Source: Opitutaceae bacterium (GTDB taxonomy: Bacteria; Verrucomicrobiota; Verrucomicrobiia; Opitutales; Opitutaceae). From it: DNA of 64,000 nt. Below the pieces are notes generated by a model. It was not told the DNA's origin, ran no database searches, and worked only from the letters and a program-made list of their open reading frames with translations. Positions 62,349 to 64,000 of the stretch are shown in pieces. The position numbers and the translations under genes were made by a program. Numbering within the stretch: position 1 is the stretch's first letter; every line of letters starts with the position of its first letter. The stretch lies in contig JAIXWF010000011.1 in assembly GCA_027482185.1 (NCBI GenBank), positions 434,001-498,000 of the forward strand, given 5' to 3'.

Positions 62349-64000
62349 ATGAAACCCCTCTTCTCCTTCGTCCGCATCGCTCTCCTGTTCGTGCCCGCCT
62401 TCCTCGTCGCGCAGACTTCGCCGCCGGCCCAAATCCACGTGGTCGCCGTCGGCGCCACGCCGCTCCGCGCCCCCGCCACCGCGGACTTCGCCCCGGGCGC
62501 CTTCTTCACCCTCGAGGGCTGGTTCTATCTCACCGGCAACACGCCCTTCGCCTGGCTCATGGGCAAAGGTCTCGCCACCGGCGGCACCGATCCGTTTCTC
62601 GCTTTCGCCCTCCTCCTCGACGACACCGGCACCCGCGTCACCTTCTCGGTCTCGACCGGCGCCGCGGGCAGCAAACGCGATGTCACCGCCCCCGCGGCCC
62701 TCCCGCTCCGCACTTGGACCCACGTCGCGGCCGTGTTGGACGGCTCCTCGATGCGCCTTCTGATCAACGGCTCCGTCGTCGCCTCCGGCACCGCCGTCGG
62801 CAATCCGCCCGCCGCCCCGAACGTGCCCTTCGGCCTCGGCATTGCCTACCTCGCCAACGGCAACACCAACTTCCCCGGCTTCCCCGGCTATGCCCGCCAG
62901 GCGCGCTTCTGGAACGTCGCCCGCACCGCCGCTCAGCTCGCCGCCGCCGCCGGCTCCGCCCTGCCCGCCGACCGCACCGGCCTCGTCGCCGCCTGGCCGC
63001 TCGATGAGACCTCCGGCGCCGCCGCCCGCGATCTCTCCGGCGCCAACCGCGCGCTCACCGCTTCCACCGGCGGCCTCTCCGCCGTCCGCCTCGCCGTCCT
63101 CGAAGCCGGCCCGTTCTACGCCGCCACCACCACGGCCATCGCCGACAACTCCGCCCGCAACCTCAGCGACGGCCACCTCATCGACTTCGACTCCGACGGC
63201 GACCTCGACCTCGTCGCCGTCCAGGTCTTTTCGCCGCCCACCGTGCCCGAAACCCGCACCCGACTCCGCGCCTTCCGCAACAACCGCGGCACCTTCGTCG
63301 ACGCCACCGACGCCGTCCTCGGCAACGTCACCATGGTCCACCCGCGCCACGCCCACGTCGCCGACTTCAACGCCGACGGCCGCGCCGATCTGCTCATCGT
63401 CGGCCACGGCACCGACACCCCGCCCTTCCCCGGCGAACAATCCAAACTGCTCATCCAAACCGCCGACGGCCGCCTCGCCGACGAATCCGCCACCCGCCTG
63501 CCCCAGCGCAACAGCTTCACGCACAACGTGGCCGCCGGCGACATCGACGGCGACGGCGACCCCGATATCTACATGGCCAACGTCAACGGCGGCGACGTCG
63601 GCCCGCGCTTCTACCTGAACAACGGCTCCGGTTTCTTCACCGAAGCCGCCGACCGTTTGCCCGCCGACATCGCCAACCGGCTCAACGGCCGCAACTACAC
63701 CGGCAGCCTCCTCGTCGACCTCACCGGCGACAACCGCCCCGAACTCGTCCTCGGTCCCGGCGACACCGGCACCAACGAAGTCCTCCTCAACGACGGCAAC
63801 GGCCGCTTCACCCGCGACGCCCGCTACACCCTTCCGCCCAAGATCCTCGGCCGCACCTCCACCACCGTCACGATCGACACCGCCGATTTCAACGGCGACG
63901 GCGCGCCCGACCTCATCCTCGGCACCACCGGCGGCACCGAACTGCTCCCCGACGGCCGCACCATCGACGGCTACGGCATCGCCGGCCTCCAACTCCTGCT
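62349..64000 (+). CDS. Exported LamG / FG-GAP (VCBS) repeat protein, partial at window end
   Basis: At least 550 codons from ATG 62349 (signal MKPLFSFVRIALLFVPAFLV then AQTS); the frame is open to the window end. Residues about 35-215 form a LamG-like concanavalin domain (FTLEGWFYLTGNTPFAW, RTWTHVAAVLDGSSMRLLIN, GLVAAWPLDETSG). Then come FG-GAP/VCBS beta-propeller blades with calcium-binding DxDxDG repeats: DFDSDGDLDLVAV, DFNADGRADLLIV, DIDGDGDPDIYMA, DFNGDGAPDLILG. Such proteins are secreted glycan-binding or adhesion proteins. It follows the WD40 gene by 130 bp on the same strand, perhaps as an output of the sigma factor regulon. Confidence 0.88.
   Translation, partial: MKPLFSFVRIALLFVPAFLVAQTSPPAQIHVVAVGATPLRAPATADFAPGAFFTLEGWFYLTGNTPFAWLMGKGLATGGTDPFLAFALLLDDTGTRVTFSVSTGAAGSKRDVTAPAALPLRTWTHVAAVLDGSSMRLLINGSVVASGTAVGNPPAAPNVPFGLGIAYLANGNTNFPGFPGYARQARFWNVARTAAQLAAAAGSALPADRTGLVAAWPLDETSGAAARDLSGANRALTASTGGLSAVRLAVLEAGPFYAATTTAIADNSARNLSDGHLIDFDSDGDLDLVAVQVFSPPTVPETRTRLRAFRNNRGTFVDATDAVLGNVTMVHPRHAHVADFNADGRADLLIVGHGTDTPPFPGEQSKLLIQTADGRLADESATRLPQRNSFTHNVAAGDIDGDGDPDIYMANVNGGDVGPRFYLNNGSGFFTEAADRLPADIANRLNGRNYTGSLLVDLTGDNRPELVLGPGDTGTNEVLLNDGNGRFTRDARYTLPPKILGRTSTTVTIDTADFNGDGAPDLILGTTGGTELLPDGRTIDGYGIAGLQLL

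Overview
The window is about 64 kb of very GC-rich, gene-dense bacterial DNA. The gene content points to a heterotrophic Verrucomicrobiota member, most likely of the Opitutaceae/Opitutales type. The clues are two DUF1800/DUF1501 pairs, a giant autotransporter-repeat protein ending in a PEP-CTERM signal, a type I sulfatase, a GH10 xylanase with repeated surface modules, Tat-exported Gfo/Idh/MocA and TIM-barrel proteins, and an ECF sigma factor next to a Ser/Thr kinase. The taxonomic call is inference from gene families. I see no rRNA, tRNA, CRISPR array, transposase, phage gene or integrase.

Layout. (1) 1-2512: the end of an M1 aminopeptidase, a DUF6702 protein and a membrane protein. (2) 2651-5013, minus strand: a three-gene pterin cluster (a PTPS of eukaryotic type, FolE2 and a sepiapterin-reductase-like SDR) that reads as a tetrahydrobiopterin-type pathway. 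(3) 5373-9529: a GalU-like nucleotidyltransferase overlapping by 4 bp a 1105-aa fusion of a GHMP sugar kinase and a UDPGP-family pyrophosphorylase. (4) 9645-15143: a WalJ-like metallo-hydrolase, an OPA-type MFS transporter, pyruvate kinase, an M20 amidohydrolase and a remnant antitoxin-like ORF. (5) 15748-21318: the first DUF1800/DUF1501 pair and a small pseudopilin-like protein. (6) 21445-29105: a CusCBA-type copper/silver efflux operon with accessory metal-binding proteins. (7) 29334-31635: a sulfatase and a beta-sandwich protein. (8) 31986-41326: a second heavy-metal RND operon with His-rich, Cys-tailed and lipoprotein accessories, DUF3299 and a CobW-type GTPase. (9) 41550-46076: the 1508-aa PEP-CTERM protein. 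(10) 46279-53545, minus strand: sugar-catabolic genes (TIM-barrel isomerase-like, Gfo/Idh/MocA, glucoamylase-family, GH10). (11) 53657-57940: a pseudopilin and the second DUF1800/DUF1501 pair. (12) 58087-64000: an ECF sigma factor, a kinase-TPR protein, a WD40 protein and the start of a LamG/FG-GAP protein.

The main non-genic signal is a family of intergenic arrays with a strict 7-bp period. The words differ between arrays (GC-NN-TCA, CTCTCAA, TCCGGTT, GAACTCN), but the period does not. They sit in all four convergent gene junctions of the window, as inverted pairs in three of them. They also abut start codons, and in two genes they run inside the coding sequence as translated low-complexity linkers. 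A second, 9-bp class (consensus near CCCATCCGT) occurs at three loci. Most genes lack an obvious Shine-Dalgarno sequence and have pyrimidine-rich leaders, and several operon joints are ATGA or GTGA overlaps.
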